A stretch of DNA of 39,281 nt from Candidatus Calditenuaceae archaeon (GTDB lineage: Archaea > Thermoproteota > Nitrososphaeria_A > Caldarchaeales > Calditenuaceae). The stretch is taken from the NCBI GenBank assembly GCA_025059595.1, contig JANXDI010000019.1:1-39281 (forward strand), read 5' to 3'. Position 1 is the stretch's first letter, and every line of letters begins with the position of its first letter. Below are positions 13,648 through 23,228 of the stretch, piece after piece. Both the position numbers and the translations under genes were made by a program. The notes below the pieces were generated by a model that was given only the letters and a program-made list of their open reading frames with translations, searched no databases and was not told the origin of the DNA.

Positions 13648-15549
13648 ATGCTATCCAAGCTCAGGGCAGACATATTCAACTATTTGGTTACTCTGGGGAG
13701 GGGTGAGCGTATTGTCACTAGAATTGACTTTGAGGGGCCGAAGATAGTGATTTACACCGCGGAGCCCTCCGTGTTTGCTGAAAGAAACTCCGTCGCGAGG
13801 GACCTAGTTAACCTGATTAAGAAGAGGGTCGTGATAAGGCCCGACGAGTCGCTAAGGGTGCCTCCGGACGAGGCTAAGAGAATACTGAAGGAGGCGCTAA
13901 GCGGCTTCACAGTCAACATCGTCTTCGACAACCTCATGGGCGAGGCAATAGTCGAGAGTAACGACCAGGAGCTATTCAACTTCCTTACTCCTGAGAGGCT
14001 GGCGGCACTCGAGAGGCAGTTGAACTGGATAATAGTGCCATCAAGAGCGCCTATTATTCCATCGAGGACAGTCGAGAAGCTTAAGAAATACCTCTACGGC
14101 GACGGAGAAGAGAGAGTTGAGATTCTGAGGAGAATCGGTGAGAGAATATTCAGGGAGCAGCTCTTCGAGCCGGGCGAAGTCTCTATGACTATTCTCGGCG
14201 GAGGGATGCAGGTGGGGCGCTCGGCCATACTCGTCAGAACCCGCGAGAGCTGCGTCTTGATGGATTTCGGAATCAGCGCGGGCGCGAGCAAGACCTTGGA
14301 TATGCTGCCGCGAATAGACTTTTTCCCCGACCTCGTTGATGTCTTAGATGCCGTCATAATAACTCACTCTCACATGGACCACCACGGGGCCCTCCCTCTC
14401 CTCTTCAAATACGGCTATCGGGGCCCGGTTTACATGACCGAGCCTACCCTTCCCTTGATGGTCATGGAGCACCTCGACTATCTCAATTTAGCAGCTAAGA
14501 CAGGCCAATACGCGCTTTATAGTGAGCGGGAGGTCAGGCTGGCTGCTCGCCACGTGGTCCCGCTCCGCTATGGCGTGGTAACCAACATCACGCCAGACAT
14601 CAGAGTAACTTTTTACAACGCGGGACATATTCTAGGCTCAGCTATCGCTCACCTTCACATCGGGGAGGGTTTCCACAACATAGTCTACACCGGCGACTTC
14701 AAGTATGAGAAAACTAGGATGCTTGACCCCGCGACATCGCGATTCCCTAGGATGGAGACGCTCATTATAGAAAGCACCTACGGAGCCACGCCAGTACCCT
14801 TCACAAGAGAACAGACCGAGCAGATATTCGCCGAGCACATTACGCGGACGGTAAATAACGGGGGTAGCGTCTTGATTCCCGTGCCTGCAGTTGGTAGGGC
14901 ACAGGAAATTATGCTGGTTATCAAGAACCTCATCGAGTCCAAAATGATTCCAGAGACTCCGGTTATTCTTGACGGCCTCCTAATAGAGTCTACATCCATC
15001 TACAGCAACTTCCCGGAATATTACTCGGCTGAGAGTAAGGACGAGTTTATCCGCGGCGACTCCCTCTTCTTCTCAGACTACTTCGTAAATGTGAAGAGTC
15101 AGAGTCATAGGGAGGAGATACTGGCGAGCAGGGAGCCTATGATCGTCTTAGCGACTTCTGGTATGCTCGAGGGAGGGCCTGCGCTCAGCTATCTGAGAGC
15201 CCTTTCGGAGAGCGAGAAGAACCTCCTTCTCTTCGTCAGCTACCAAGTCGAGGGGACCCTCGGCCGGAAGATTTTGAAAGGGTCGAGAGAAATAACGCTG
15301 ATTAATGAAGAGGGTCGGCAGGAGGTGTTTAAGCTCTCGATGTCTGTCGAGAAAGTTGATGGTTTTTCTGGGCATTCAAGCAGGCAGCAGACTCTCTCTT
15401 ACCTGAAGAGGGTTTCTCCTAAGCCACAGAACGTGATATTCGTTCATGGAGAGCCGGAGGCGGTCAACTCTGTAGCTGGGGCCGCTAGAAGAATCGTAGA
15501 GGGTGCAATATATTCCCCGCGAAATCTCGACACAATAGTGGTTGGATGA
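13648..15549 (+). CDS. fttA: Archaeal beta-CASP ribonuclease / transcription termination factor FttA (aCPSF1)
   Basis: A 633-residue metallo-beta-lactamase/beta-CASP nuclease, the archaeal relative of CPSF73, which cleaves nascent RNA and ends transcription. Residues 1-140 hold two KH-type RNA-binding domains. The metal motif HSHMDHHG is at 240-247, followed by the later ligand motifs (AGHILGSA, YTGDF near 335-360) and beta-CASP motifs (LIPVPAVGRAQE, VLATSGMLEGGPA). The C-terminal FSGHSSRQQ motif and VFVHG-like segment (VIFVHGEPEA) complete the active site. Length is normal for aCPSF1. The start is TTG or ATG at 13648. It lies downstream of the coiled-coil gene on the same strand and has its own AT-rich TTAAATAA element near 13559-13566. 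Confidence 0.95.
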   Translation: MLSKLRADIFNYLVTLGRGERIVTRIDFEGPKIVIYTAEPSVFAERNSVARDLVNLIKKRVVIRPDESLRVPPDEAKRILKEALSGFTVNIVFDNLMGEAIVESNDQELFNFLTPERLAALERQLNWIIVPSRAPIIPSRTVEKLKKYLYGDGEERVEILRRIGERIFREQLFEPGEVSMTILGGGMQVGRSAILVRTRESCVLMDFGISAGASKTLDMLPRIDFFPDLVDVLDAVIITHSHMDHHGALPLLFKYGYRGPVYMTEPTLPLMVMEHLDYLNLAAKTGQYALYSEREVRLAARHVVPLRYGVVTNITPDIRVTFYNAGHILGSAIAHLHIGEGFHNIVYTGDFKYEKTRMLDPATSRFPRMETLIIESTYGATPVPFTREQTEQIFAEHITRTVNNGGSVLIPVPAVGRAQEIMLVIKNLIESKMIPETPVILDGLLIESTSIYSNFPEYYSAESKDEFIRGDSLFFSDYFVNVKSQSHREEILASREPMIVLATSGMLEGGPALSYLRALSESEKNLLLFVSYQVEGTLGRKILKGSREITLINEEGRQEVFKLSMSVEKVDGFSGHSSRQQTLSYLKRVSPKPQNVIFVHGEPEAVNSVAGAARRIVEGAIYSPRNLDTIVVG

Positions 15550-15573
15550 GCACCCGGCGTAAGAATCGTTCAT

Positions 15574-16869
15574 TCAGAGGTAATCTTCGAGCTTCCTGCT
15601 TCTGCTGTCGCGCCGCTTCTCTCTAGTCTTGGTAGATTTTGGGAGGATTTTTCCGTAGACGCCGTCGTATCCCGGGATTATCTCGAGCTCGCCCCGCCTC
15701 AAGTCCTCAATCAGCTCTGCGAGGCTTGGGCTCGAGGCCCTTGCTATATCCTCTGCTGGCGCCTCCAGCAGCAGCCTGTATTCGCTCCCGAAAGTGTTTA
15801 TCAGGGTGATGTATTCGCTCCAGATTTTCCTGCTCTGTAGCAGCGTCTCCGATGAGTAGTCGATGTTCTTGGAGAGAGCAATGAGCTCTTGTAAGGGGAG
15901 GACATACATGAAGTCGATGGCTTCTGTTGGGCGGTATCCTCTCGGCCTGTCAGCCAGCTCCTCAACCCTGTCCTCCACCCCCTTCGTTAACCTGCGGCCA
16001 CAGGCGGGGCACTTGTAATTCATCTCCCGAGCCCTCTCCGGCGGAACTGGGCCGACCCCACACCTCCGGTGCCCCGACCAGTGATATTTGCCGTAGCTCG
16101 GTGGGACTTCAAGGGTCATCACAATTCTGGACCTGTCTTTGCTCCTCAGGGCTTTGACCAGCTCCCCAAATGAAGGCGTCTTCAAATCGAACACTGCCGC
16201 CTCTCTCCCGAGACGATATGGGTAGGGGCTGTGTGAATCGGAGGAGCTTAAAAGCACGTATCTGTCCAAGGCGCTGACACGCCAGTTCATGGGAGGGTCA
16301 GAACTGAGCCCCGTCTCTATGGCGTATATTCTGTCGGCCCTATCCTCATAACACTCCTCGACACTATCGACTCCACCTATTGCCCCGAATATTGACCACC
16401 AGGGAGTCCATGCGTGCGCGGGGAAAATGAAGCAGTCTTCGTCAAGCTCCAGCATCTTCTCAACCAGCTCTACAGGCCTTATGTTGAGCACGGGGCGCCC
16501 GTCTGAGGATATGTCGCCGTATCGTGAAAGTATTTCCGCTGCCTCTTGAGAGGTCTTTAAGTCTCGGAAGAGTATCACGTGATGTATTCTACGAGCCTTC
16601 CCTCGGAGCTCGTGAACCGTCGCTACCTCAGTCTGCACGATGAAGAATAAGTCTGGAGGGCCCGTTTTGTGTCTGTAAAGGCCTGAACCGTCTGTCTCGG
16701 CCAGCTCGTCTCGCAGCTCTCTGAACCAGTGTGGGTGTAGCGAGTCGCCGGTGCCCAAGAGATTTACTCCTTTGAGGGAGGCGAAGTAGCCTATCTCCTG
16801 CAGAGTCATCCGTGAAGATGTGGCTCCGCTAAACCTGGAATGTATCTGGAGGTCGGCTATAATCCTCAA
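15574..16869 (-). CDS. Endonuclease Q (EndoQ) family DNA repair nuclease
   Basis: EndoQ cuts 5' of deaminated bases (uracil, hypoxanthine) and abasic sites in archaeal DNA. This 431-residue protein starts with a PHP metallo-phosphoesterase fold: IADLQIHSRFS (4-14), LLGTGDSLHP (37-46), FPAHAWTPW (149-157), and SSSDSHSPYPYRLG (208-221). A zinc-finger insert follows, with H267, C270, C287 and C290 (CGVGP, CPACGRRL), then the TEAIDFMYVLPLQELIA segment and a basic C-terminal tail. The order matches the EndoQ family. The gene is convergent with FttA, 24 bases apart, and downstream of the secreted protein gene on the same strand. Confidence 0.85.
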   Translation of the reverse strand: MRIIADLQIHSRFSGATSSRMTLQEIGYFASLKGVNLLGTGDSLHPHWFRELRDELAETDGSGLYRHKTGPPDLFFIVQTEVATVHELRGKARRIHHVILFRDLKTSQEAAEILSRYGDISSDGRPVLNIRPVELVEKMLELDEDCFIFPAHAWTPWWSIFGAIGGVDSVEECYEDRADRIYAIETGLSSDPPMNWRVSALDRYVLLSSSDSHSPYPYRLGREAAVFDLKTPSFGELVKALRSKDRSRIVMTLEVPPSYGKYHWSGHRRCGVGPVPPERAREMNYKCPACGRRLTKGVEDRVEELADRPRGYRPTEAIDFMYVLPLQELIALSKNIDYSSETLLQSRKIWSEYITLINTFGSEYRLLLEAPAEDIARASSPSLAELIEDLRRGELEIIPGYDGVYGKILPKSTKTREKRRDSRSRKLEDYL

Positions 16870-16935
16870 AGGCCATTACCAGGCCAACTCATAGACAGGA
16901 GATTTAACTCTTTAACGTTTAGCCCCCCGACCGAA

Positions 16936-19599
16936 TCACTCTTCCTCACGCCTCTCAGCCATCTTAGCCCTTATGCGTCCAATAATCGCGGCAGACAAGG
17001 CTGCGGCCAAGACGACAAACACTCCGGTAAGAATTAGGGAGGCGGGAATCGCCTCTCCAAAGACCACCACCGAGTCTAACCTGAACCTTACCACACCGGC
17101 CGCGGCGAAGGCTTCAAACTCCCCACCGCCAAAACGCGCCTCAACCCGGTATGGGGCGAGAGCCGCAGGAAGGTCTGGAAATACCGCAACCCCATCACCT
17201 CCCGTCCTCCCAATCGCCGCAATATATCCAGTCGTGCGGAGAGAGTGAAGCACTATGCTAGCACCTTCGACAGGCCTCATTAAAACATCGTGAACCATGA
17301 CTGTGATGACCGTCTGGGGAATTTTGAGCTGAACCTCAATACCCGTGTGCTTGACCTCTTGCTTGAAAAGCTCCACACCCCCTGTCGTCTCCACAGAAAC
17401 ATTAAGCGGCCTGTGTATTAGCCTCTCAGTCACTGCGACTCCACCTGTGATTGGATATTTCTCACCGTCCACGGCAAGTGTTCCGTTGAAGGGTTCTCCG
17501 CCGCTCCAGACAACTCTGAACTTCGCAGCGCTTATCGGAAGATTCATCCGAGCGCCCCTAAACTCTGAGGGCGTCAAAGGCCTCTCAAGAGCGAGAAATT
17601 GCTTCCCCCTCTCCCAGAAATAGACCCGCAGATTGTGCGGTGCGTCGGGAAGGAAGGGGGCATATAAGCTCGCTCCAGTTCCGCTGAAGTTGCCGCCCGG
17701 GCCGCTGAGAATCCACTCAACCAAGACCGGCGCCCCCTCAAAGTCTTCAAAGAGGATATTCACGTCACACACCTTTGTCACAATTTCTGTCGATAGGACT
17801 CCCTCTACGCGAACGTCATCCGAATAAACAGGCACGCCCTTATAACCCACCCTCAGCTCGTAGACTCCTACAGGGACACCAGGTATTACCACTAACCCGT
17901 CTCCGCCGCTCCTAAAACCTAAGGTGTGGAAAACTATCTCAGCATCGGGAAGAGGCTTTCCGTCCAAAGTCAACAGTCGGAGGATTACGCTGTATATGTT
18001 GAGGACTATTCTCGCCTGCTCGCCCGGCCTTGCGAATATGCGCGCTTCCACTCTAGAGTTAAAGGTCGCGGACTCGTTCACAGCGGAGACAAGATAGCTT
18101 CCAACAGGCGCTTGAGTTATGACTAGGACACCGTCTCTCCGGCTCAGCCCCCAGTAGCTTGTCTCAGGAGAGGGCCCCACAACATCGAAGACAGCGCCAA
18201 CAGAGTTATTAGCAACATCCACTGCGGAGACTACCAAATCCGAGACAGAGGCCCTTGCCACAAAGCTCAGCGGGCTGAAACCTAGCGTCGGGTGGTAACC
18301 GATGTATCTGGAGGACGAGAAGACCTCAACACCACGCCAGAGAATCGTAAGGCTATAGTTCCCAGTCGGCAGGAGATAGAAGCTCGCATACCCGTTTAAT
18401 GAGAGGTTAGAGGCCTCCGCCTTTCTGCCAGTCTGAGGCTCTTCTAAGAGCCGCATCAAAACAGTCGCGTTATTGAGTGGCCTCTCCATGAGGTCAACTG
18501 GATAGACTCTGAGGGTGTATATCTCTGTCTTGAGGACTTCCGCTTTAGCCAGCTCGAGGGCTTCATGAGATGAGATGTAGGCCAGTATCTCCTCGCCTAT
18601 GAGGGGAGGAGCGTATCTAACTTTGACGACATAGCTGTAGAAGTCCGGAAGCCTCTTTACTAGGGCGACTCCGTCCCTGCCTACAGTATGGGATGTTGAG
18701 TAAGGATACATGTGGGCTTCCAGTATTAGTTTCGCATCTGTCAGAGGTATCGACCCCTCGTGGTCGGTGATTTTGAGGCTGAAGGTTCTAAAGGGGCTAA
18801 GCTTGAACAGCCCATATTTCCCACCCCTCAATCCCCAAACCCACCACTCACCCTCCTGCCCCTTGAGGCTATACCGATACTCATAGACTACGCCGCTAGG
18901 ATATCTTAGAGCGAGGGTAATGGTTGGCTGCATCTCGAATAGGCTAGAGTGGATGTCGGGAGGGAAGTTGAAGGGGAGGGTGAAGACGGCATATGCACCA
19001 CTGATGTCTGCCTCGAAGATGTATTTGATAGGGTCTACGGGTCTCAGATTCTCCTGTAGCGTCACACTTGAGCTGAGCGACTCCCCGTAACCCGGCCAAG
19101 CGAACCAAACTTTCGCGGAGACAACTTGAATAGACTTACCGGTGCAGTATCCGGTCACAGTTATCTCCCAGTCGGCGATTTTCCTGCCACCATAAATCAC
19201 AGGATTCAGCTCCCTTATCGTGTAGTTCAAAATGTAGCGCGTCTCATTCATTATGCTCAGCCTCTCAAAAATTGGCCTTAAATCATCCTCCCAAGTCTGG
19301 GGAAACTTCCTCAGGAGGGGTTTCAGGGACCTCTCGCTACAGTCCCTGTTTACTATCTGGAAAGTGAGGTTGCCAACTTCGCCTGGAAAGTACCTGTCGT
19401 CGTACCTCTCAAGCCACTGGGGCTTGAGGCCACCTTCAGGCAGCCCCGTCGGCAGAAAGTAGACCTCGATATCCCAAGGAGGTGGTTGGGCACTTACTGG
19501 GGAAGCGAGCGCAGCGAAAACGAAAAAAGAAATCGCGAGGGCCGCCTCTACTCTCGGAGAAAGAGGTGCTCCTCCTCTCGACCGCGGCGGAAGACACAT
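16936..19599 (-). CDS. Large secreted, membrane-anchored protein with repeated beta-sandwich domains
   Basis: I do not recognise a specific family for this 887-residue protein. A hydrophobic signal segment (AALAISFFVFAALASPVSA, about 19-37) begins it, and a single transmembrane helix (SLILTGVFVVLAAALSAAIIG, near 855-875) followed by a basic tail ends it, so almost all of it is outside the membrane. The middle holds repeated carboxypeptidase-regulatory or Ig-like units, each with the pattern 'P-L-x-x-A-x-(I/V)-x-(L/F)', a turn with GxDG(V/L), and a 'P-x-G-x-Y-x-(L/V)-x-V' strand; about five copies are visible (for example PDAEIVFHTLGFRSGGDGLV). Such units bind partners or sugars or build surface layers. 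Codon use is like its neighbours. Confidence 0.75.
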   Translation of the reverse strand: MCLPPRSRGGAPLSPRVEAALAISFFVFAALASPVSAQPPPWDIEVYFLPTGLPEGGLKPQWLERYDDRYFPGEVGNLTFQIVNRDCSERSLKPLLRKFPQTWEDDLRPIFERLSIMNETRYILNYTIRELNPVIYGGRKIADWEITVTGYCTGKSIQVVSAKVWFAWPGYGESLSSSVTLQENLRPVDPIKYIFEADISGAYAVFTLPFNFPPDIHSSLFEMQPTITLALRYPSGVVYEYRYSLKGQEGEWWVWGLRGGKYGLFKLSPFRTFSLKITDHEGSIPLTDAKLILEAHMYPYSTSHTVGRDGVALVKRLPDFYSYVVKVRYAPPLIGEEILAYISSHEALELAKAEVLKTEIYTLRVYPVDLMERPLNNATVLMRLLEEPQTGRKAEASNLSLNGYASFYLLPTGNYSLTILWRGVEVFSSSRYIGYHPTLGFSPLSFVARASVSDLVVSAVDVANNSVGAVFDVVGPSPETSYWGLSRRDGVLVITQAPVGSYLVSAVNESATFNSRVEARIFARPGEQARIVLNIYSVILRLLTLDGKPLPDAEIVFHTLGFRSGGDGLVVIPGVPVGVYELRVGYKGVPVYSDDVRVEGVLSTEIVTKVCDVNILFEDFEGAPVLVEWILSGPGGNFSGTGASLYAPFLPDAPHNLRVYFWERGKQFLALERPLTPSEFRGARMNLPISAAKFRVVWSGGEPFNGTLAVDGEKYPITGGVAVTERLIHRPLNVSVETTGGVELFKQEVKHTGIEVQLKIPQTVITVMVHDVLMRPVEGASIVLHSLRTTGYIAAIGRTGGDGVAVFPDLPAALAPYRVEARFGGGEFEAFAAAGVVRFRLDSVVVFGEAIPASLILTGVFVVLAAALSAAIIGRIRAKMAERREEE

Positions 19600-19699
19600 G
19601 TATATGCAGAGTATTCAAGCTCATTTAAGCTCTTCCCAGCTCGACAACTCCATAAAATGTGTAGGTTTTGATGCTGGTTTTCGCCTGCATCATTAAAGG

Positions 19700-19707
19700 T
19701 TTATAAG
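19700..19707 (+). promoter_or_regulatory. TATA box of the CBS-like gene
   Basis: TTTATAAG is centred about 42 bases before the TTG at 19745, giving a short leader. Confidence 0.45.
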
Positions 19708-19744
19708 TACCGAACCGGCTACGTCCTCTGAGGCGCCTATCTGA

Positions 19745-20632
19745 TTGACTGAAAGACACCCAGTTTACGGCACGACCTTGGAAGAAATTCTCGATACATT
19801 CCAAGATATGTGTTCATGTCTTAATGTGCCTCCCCATCAGCCGGTGCTTGTCCCTGCCGCGATGCTCGCGGTTCAAGAGATTCCGTGTATAGTCGTCTCT
19901 GACGCCGGCAAAACTCCGGCCCAAATAACTGAAGTAAGCGTCGTTGATGCCGGACAGATGATTAGAAGGTTGATTGAATATCAGGATGTCTGGCGATACC
20001 TGATGCGGCTAACTGCGGAAGAGGCCGCACGGCCTATTCCAACTCTGAGGATGGGAGACACTCTAGAAACCCTTCTTAACGAGATGTCCGAAGCAAGGGT
20101 TGACTTGGCCTTCGTGAGGAGTGAAAAGGGTAGGAGGCCGAGAATAGTGGACCTGCTTACAATACTGAAATACTACTCAATCAAAAGCCACATAAGGTCC
20201 TTTTTAAGGGACTTCAAAGCCGCTGGCATCTGTAGCGGCCCTCCTCTTGTATCAGTAGAGATTGTGCATACTCTCCGCGAATCGATGAAGTTGGCCGTGA
20301 ATAAGGGTGTGAGGAGGTTAGTCGTCAAGCCCAGTAACACGATTTTGAGCCTTAGGTCCATAGTCCGGTTCTTCTTCGGTTCTATTCAGAGTGTTGAGCT
20401 GCTCCGTGATGATCCAGAGCGGATTCTAAACCTGCCGGTGGGTGAGTTGGGAGACTTCCTCCAGCAACCCGGTGTTGTGAATGCCGATGACAGTTTGGTT
20501 ACAGTCTGTGACAGGTTGCTTGCCAGTGATGCAAAGTGCTGTCTACTCAGTGGTGGGAACGGAATTATAACTCCGTGGGACTTGACGGTCAAGCTCTACC
20601 AGAAATTTGACTCAAGGGTCAGTCCAATGTAA
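19745..20632 (+). CDS. CBS-domain-like protein
   Basis: A 295-residue soluble protein that seems to consist of degenerate CBS-type repeats. The clearest is near residues 245-288, where VVNADDSLVTVCDRLLASDAKCCLLS is followed by GGNGIITPWDLTVKL, the usual strand-helix-strand plus 'G-I-(I/V)-T-x-x-D-L' end of a CBS motif. A similar layout, IPTLRMGDTLETLLNEMSEARVDLAFV then RRPRIVDLLTILKYY, is near 98-150. CBS pairs bind adenosyl nucleotides and often regulate a partner. No other domain is seen. It starts with TTG 19745 and precedes the GINS gene by 76 bases on the same strand; that gene has its own AT-rich element. Confidence 0.55.
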   Translation: MTERHPVYGTTLEEILDTFQDMCSCLNVPPHQPVLVPAAMLAVQEIPCIVVSDAGKTPAQITEVSVVDAGQMIRRLIEYQDVWRYLMRLTAEEAARPIPTLRMGDTLETLLNEMSEARVDLAFVRSEKGRRPRIVDLLTILKYYSIKSHIRSFLRDFKAAGICSGPPLVSVEIVHTLRESMKLAVNKGVRRLVVKPSNTILSLRSIVRFFFGSIQSVELLRDDPERILNLPVGELGDFLQQPGVVNADDSLVTVCDRLLASDAKCCLLSGGNGIITPWDLTVKLYQKFDSRVSPM

Positions 20633-20708
20633 TACGGTGGCTTAATCTCATTCGCCGAGGTGTCCATAGGCAAAAATAAGCCCTCAGATAGCCAGCTTTG
20701 CGGAGAGT

Positions 20709-21221
20709 ATGCCTCAGCAGGCGATGCGTCTCGAGCATCTCGTCTCACAGGTCAGAGTTAGAATGACTAGAGATGTGGCGTGGATTAGGGTTGGTGGCCG
20801 TGAACTCGGAGACCTGAGGCAAGGCTCCCAAGTCTCTCTCCCCCTCTGGGCGGCGGAGAAGGTTTGGGAGGCGGGGTTGGGGGAGCAGGTGAATGGCCCG
20901 ATTGACCTTTCAAGGCTTTCGCAACTGACTTTTAGGGAGCGTAGAAGCCCTGTGGAGCTGGTTGAGCTCCCGGAGAAATTTTACTACAACGTTACCGCAG
21001 CTTTGGCTGGACTGCGAGGGAAAGACCTTGAGGCAAGAGTCTTACTTGAGAGCTTCCGTGACATCGTCTCTGTCAGGATGACTAAGCTCTTGAACTTCGC
21101 CGCGAGGGGTCTCGACCTCTCTCTAATTAAAAACTTGACCGAGGAGGAGAGGGAGCTGTATCTCAAGGTTAAGGCCGTTATCGATGGCTGGATGGAGTCT
21201 CTCGGGTTGAAGGTGAGGTAG
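20709..21221 (+). CDS. GINS complex subunit (Gins23-like)
   Basis: GINS joins MCM to Cdc45/RecJ in the replicative helicase complex. This 170-residue protein has a small beta domain first (VAWIRVGG, then SQVSLPLWAAEKVWEAGLGE near 42-62) and the helical domain after it (LPEKFYYNVTAALAGL, then RMTKLLNFAARGLDLSLIKNLTEEERELYLKV). B-domain-first order is that of the Psf2/Psf3-type subunit, hence Gins23 rather than Gins51. The gap to mcm is only 3 bases, and mcm continues to hel308, an operon that supports the assignment. Confidence 0.8.
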   Translation: MPQQAMRLEHLVSQVRVRMTRDVAWIRVGGRELGDLRQGSQVSLPLWAAEKVWEAGLGEQVNGPIDLSRLSQLTFRERRSPVELVELPEKFYYNVTAALAGLRGKDLEARVLLESFRDIVSVRMTKLLNFAARGLDLSLIKNLTEEERELYLKVKAVIDGWMESLGLKVR

Positions 21222-21224
21222 GCG

Positions 21225-23222
21225 ATGGAGACTCTTGAGGAGGAGATTGCGAGGTTCTTCAAGCAAGAGAAGTACAGGGATATCATCTCTCGAGCCGTGG
21301 TCGCCGGGCGCAAAACAGTCCCCGTGGAATTTGGAGACCTCCTAATATTTAACAAAGAGATTGCAGAGAAGATTCAAGCTGAGCCTCTCATTTATCTTCC
21401 GCTACTCGACAACGCCGCCCTTAAGCAGCTTGAGTTCGAGTATCCCGACTACGCGGCGGTCTTGAAATACTTCAAGACAGCTGTTAGGGGGCTTCCAGAG
21501 ACCATTCCAATCAGGAAGATTCGCTCGGAGCACTTGAGGAAGCTTATCGCGGTTGACGGCATAGTGGTTAGGGCCTCGACAGTTAGGCCTCTTCTCGAGA
21601 AAGGGGCTTTCAGGTGCAGATATTGTGGAAATCTCTATCGAGTGGATGGTGTCAGGCCTCCTCCGAGATGCGGCAATCCGAGGTGTAGGGAGAGGCGGCC
21701 GTCCTTTGAGCTCGTGGAGGAGGAGTCTGTCTTCTCCGATTTTCAGACACTCGGGATCCAAGAGAAGCCTGAGGACTTGCCCCCCGGACAGCTTCCCCGA
21801 GTAATAGAGGTTAGGGTTAGGGGTGATGCCGTGGATATGGCCGCGCCGGGTGACCGAGTTACTGTCACGGGTGTTCTGATGCTTTCCGCCGAGCAAGGTG
21901 AGGCCGCCTCTCAGGCGCGGAGAATTTACCTAGACTCTGTCTCGATTGAGCCGAGGGGGAAGGAGCTGGAGTCCCTCCTGATTACGCCTGAGGAGGAGAA
22001 GATGTTTAAGGAGATGGCAGCAGACCCCCAACACTATCAGAGGCTTATAGAATCTGTGGCGCCCTCGATTCAGGGGCTTGAGCACATCAAGGAGGCGGTT
22101 CTGCTACTGCTCTTCGGGGGGAGAAGTAAGGTCTTCCCAGATGGAGTGAGGGTCAGGGGTGATGTGCATGTCCTCTTGGTCGGAGACCCTGGGACTGCTA
22201 AGTCGACTCTGCTGCTCTATGCTGCTCAGATTGCTCCTAGGGGTGTGTATACTTCGGGGAGGGGTAGCACCGCTGCGGGTCTCACGGCTGCGGTTGTGAG
22301 GGATGCGGGAGGAGGCCTCGTGCTTGAGGCTGGAGCGAGCGTCTTAGCCGACATGGGTATTTGTGTTATCGATGAGATAGATAAGATGCGGCCGGAGGAT
22401 AGGGTCGCGATGCATGAAGTGATGGCTCAGCAGACGGTCAGCATAGCTAAGGGGGGAATAGTCGCGACGCTTAACGCTAGGTGCAGCATCTTGGCGGCAG
22501 CCAACCCCGAGCTCGGTAGATACGATGTCTACCGGCCATTCAACGAGAACGTAAACCTACCCATCACCCTCCTATCAAGGTTTGACTTAATCTACGTCTT
22601 GAGGGACGAGCCCAGCCCCGAGACTGACCGGAAGGTCTCGAGCCACATAGTCTCACTTCACGTCGAGGGCGGCGTCAAAAAGGAGCCGCCAATACATCCA
22701 AGCATCCTGAAGAAATACATCGCATATTCGAAGAAGATTGAGCCTATACTCACTCAAGAGGCCGCGGAGATTCTGGAGCAGTTCTATCTGAGTATGAGGT
22801 CGGTTTACGAGAAGACTTCGACGGTCTCGATTACCGCGCGGCAGCTCGAATCCTTGATTAGAGTTGCGGAGGCGCGTGCTAGGGCCTGTCTGAGGAATGT
22901 GGTTACGGTTGAGGATGCTCAGGTTGCTGTGAGGCTGATGAAGAGGAGCCTCTCCGAGGTGGGCATAGACGTCGAGACTGGTAGGCCTGACATCGACGTG
23001 ATAATGACTGGGAAGCCGAGGAGTGTGAGGGAGAAGCTGAGCCTCGTTTTGGACGTGATTAGGGAGCTTCAGGAGCAGCATGGCTTCGCCGACGACGAGG
23101 CTTTGAAAAAGGAGCTTCAGCAACAAGGCCTCACAAAAGCCGAGATTGACAGAATCTTGAACCGGATGATTACCGAGGGGAGGATTTATACTCCGAAGCC
23201 AGGGGCCTACAGGCTGGCGTAA
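21225..23222 (+). CDS. mcm: Replicative helicase MCM
   Basis: The hexameric 3'-5' DNA helicase of archaeal replication, 665 residues. The N-terminal domain carries a zinc site, C131, C134, C149 and C154, and a beta-hairpin region. The AAA+ core has Walker A GDPGTAKST (320-328), Walker B VIDEID (381-386) and the arginine-finger motif SRFD (451-454). A winged helix ends the protein (about 590-665). The length is typical. It lies 3 bases after the GINS gene and 6 before hel308, so all three are likely co-transcribed. Confidence 0.97.
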   Translation: METLEEEIARFFKQEKYRDIISRAVVAGRKTVPVEFGDLLIFNKEIAEKIQAEPLIYLPLLDNAALKQLEFEYPDYAAVLKYFKTAVRGLPETIPIRKIRSEHLRKLIAVDGIVVRASTVRPLLEKGAFRCRYCGNLYRVDGVRPPPRCGNPRCRERRPSFELVEEESVFSDFQTLGIQEKPEDLPPGQLPRVIEVRVRGDAVDMAAPGDRVTVTGVLMLSAEQGEAASQARRIYLDSVSIEPRGKELESLLITPEEEKMFKEMAADPQHYQRLIESVAPSIQGLEHIKEAVLLLLFGGRSKVFPDGVRVRGDVHVLLVGDPGTAKSTLLLYAAQIAPRGVYTSGRGSTAAGLTAAVVRDAGGGLVLEAGASVLADMGICVIDEIDKMRPEDRVAMHEVMAQQTVSIAKGGIVATLNARCSILAAANPELGRYDVYRPFNENVNLPITLLSRFDLIYVLRDEPSPETDRKVSSHIVSLHVEGGVKKEPPIHPSILKKYIAYSKKIEPILTQEAAEILEQFYLSMRSVYEKTSTVSITARQLESLIRVAEARARACLRNVVTVEDAQVAVRLMKRSLSEVGIDVETGRPDIDVIMTGKPRSVREKLSLVLDVIRELQEQHGFADDEALKKELQQQGLTKAEIDRILNRMITEGRIYTPKPGAYRLA

Positions 23223-23228
23223 AAAGTT

